Part shown: piece after piece, positions 4,970 to 6,056 of the stretch
Position numbering within the stretch: the stretch's first letter is position 1
Layout: each line of letters starts with the position of its first letter
Assembly (NCBI GenBank): GCA_020721385.1
Contig: DYMW01000088.1
Span: 1 to 6,056 of the forward strand
Length of the DNA: 6,056 bases
Reading direction: 5' to 3'
From: Sulfurovum sp.
Lineage (GTDB): Bacteria; Campylobacterota; Campylobacteria; Campylobacterales; Sulfurovaceae
The notes under the pieces: generated by a model
Told to the model about the DNA's origin: nothing
Database searches by the model: none
Seen by the model: only the letters and a program-made list of their open reading frames with translations
Program-made: the position numbers and the translations under genes

Positions 4970-6018
4970 ACATTTATCATCTTTCTCATATTGACCTTGA
5001 TGGTTATGGTTGTCAATACCTAACCCAAAACTGCTTTTCTAATCCCAAAACTTCCAAATTAGAATCTTATAACGCCAATTATGGTCCAGAGGTTAAATCC
5101 CGTCTTGAAGAGATTATCACTGCCATTAAACGTGAAAAGTTTTTAGGAAAAGAAAATTCTGAACACATTATTTTAATAACCGACCTTAACCTTACTACCA
5201 AAGAGGCAAATTGGCTAGAAAAAGAAGCCCTAGAAATAGGTGCAAAAATTCAACTACTTGACCATCATGGTTCAGGTGAAAAAACAGCCGAACAGTTTAT
5301 TTGGTACAAACTTGATACCAGCAAATCGGCAACCTTTATCACCTACCAATGGTTACAAAAACACCATAATTTTGACCCAGAGAACAACTATGCCACCATT
5401 GTCAAAGCAATTAATGCCATCGATATTTGGGTTAGCGATGATGAACTCTTTGAATTTGGAAAAGTGGGTCTAGGAATGATTTCAGGAGCAAGAGAGATAA
5501 ACCGTACCCTTTTTCCTAGTGAAGATAGAGCATTAAAACTCTCGCTTATCGACTCCATGAAAAATTATGTAAAAAAAGACAATGCCCACATCGCCCTAGA
5601 TGATGACCTGCACCAACTCAAAAAAGCATTTTTTAGAACGCTTCAAGACAACACCAAAGACAATCTTGTAGCCATCTACATGACCAAACTGCTTAGTACC
5701 GATAAACAACGTTTGACCATTCATTACCGAGGATACAAAGGACTACTCGGGTACAACTTGGGTAATACTTCTATCTTAGGAAATACCTTCTTGATTGAAA
5801 ATCCTGATTATGATTTTTATATGGACATCAACTACCGAGGTAATTTTTCACTAAGAAGTAACAATAAACTCGATGTTTCAAAAATGGCAGAGGAGATTGG
5901 CAATGGTGGTGGTCATCCTAATGCAAGTGGTGGTAAAATAAAAGATTACAAAGACTCTTTTATTTATAGTGATATTAAAGCTTTTATTCAAGAGTATATC
6001 GATGAGAAGACAGTTTAA
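4966..6018 (+). CDS. DHH/DHHA1 phosphoesterase (nanoRNase/oligonucleotide phosphodiesterase-like), 350 aa
   Basis: A probable Mn2+-dependent cytosolic phosphodiesterase of the DHH superfamily, which includes RecJ, NrnA, NrnB and c-di-AMP/pApA hydrolases. The order of motifs is canonical: SHIDLDG (7-13; H8, D10, D12), LITDLNL (70-76; D73), the DHH triad LLDHHGSGE (97-105; D99, H100, H101), AIDIWVS (151-157; D153), and the C-terminal DHHA1 substrate site GNGGGHPNASGG (312-323). All metal ligands are present, so it should be active. The N-terminal HxDLDGxGC and the length are closest in style to NrnB (YngD) as I recall it, rather than to NrnA or RecJ; this needs a search. No membrane or signal segment is present, which argues against a GdpP-type enzyme. 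The start is fixed by ATGA coupling with rrf2; no separate strong ribosome site is needed. Past the stop only a short CAGTT/AACTG dyad and a pyrimidine run are visible. Confidence 0.92.
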   Translation: MNIYHLSHIDLDGYGCQYLTQNCFSNPKTSKLESYNANYGPEVKSRLEEIITAIKREKFLGKENSEHIILITDLNLTTKEANWLEKEALEIGAKIQLLDHHGSGEKTAEQFIWYKLDTSKSATFITYQWLQKHHNFDPENNYATIVKAINAIDIWVSDDELFEFGKVGLGMISGAREINRTLFPSEDRALKLSLIDSMKNYVKKDNAHIALDDDLHQLKKAFFRTLQDNTKDNLVAIYMTKLLSTDKQRLTIHYRGYKGLLGYNLGNTSILGNTFLIENPDYDFYMDINYRGNFSLRSNNKLDVSKMAEEIGNGGGHPNASGGKIKDYKDSFIYSDIKAFIQEYIDEKTV

Positions 6019-6056
6019 CTGCTCTCTCTTTTTTAATTTTTAATCTCTCATCTCTC

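Noticed and set aside
5240..5473. 77-residue + strand frame
   Set aside because: Out-of-frame reading within the DHH gene, whose motifs are intact.
6011..6021. CAGTT-T-AACTG dyad and following pyrimidine run as a terminator of the DHH gene
   Set aside because: The loop is too small for a stem and the window ends soon after; a terminator may lie beyond it.

Overview
The window reads as an AT-rich chromosomal segment of a Campylobacterota (epsilonproteobacterial) genome, most like Sulfurimonas/Sulfurovum/Arcobacter-type lineages. The clues are base composition, the style of the DnaK, GrpE and S15 proteins, and a grpE-dnaK pair behind a sigma70-type promoter rather than a sigma32-type one. The genus cannot be fixed from sequence alone. 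Most of the content is housekeeping. I see no phage, transposon, CRISPR array, tRNA or rRNA.

Left part (1-897, + strand): the last codons of an unidentified upstream gene run by an ATGA overlap into a 221-residue lipoprotein. That gene overlaps by 16 bp a 57-residue lipoprotein that is easily missed. Both lipoproteins have clear lipoboxes and unknown roles. Together they look like the tail of a translationally coupled operon.

Middle (901-3833, - strand): a stand-alone AroQ/PchB-type chorismate mutase has its own extended -10 promoter and ends 3 bp from the small lipoprotein in convergent orientation. Upstream of it are dnaK, closed by an 11-bp hairpin, and grpE. grpE is preceded by a near-perfect TTGACA-17-TATAAT promoter. 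No hrcA lies directly upstream of grpE, although that is its usual place in this phylum. The roughly 290-bp gap instead holds dyad and direct repeats that may be operators.

Right part (4125-6018): rpsO (S15, - strand) is divergent from an Rrf2-family regulator with a three-cysteine cluster, probably an Fe-S or redox/NO sensor. The regulator shares an ATGA overlap with a DHH/DHHA1 phosphoesterase of the nanoRNase (NrnB-like) or oligonucleotide-phosphodiesterase type. The rrf2 leader carries a cluster of TCTAA/TTAGA half-sites, consistent with autoregulation.

The points most worth a second look are the coupled Rrf2-DHH pair, the unusual regulatory region of grpE-dnaK, and the S15 3' UTR element that could pair with the gene's own Shine-Dalgarno. 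No clearly novel multi-gene system is evident.
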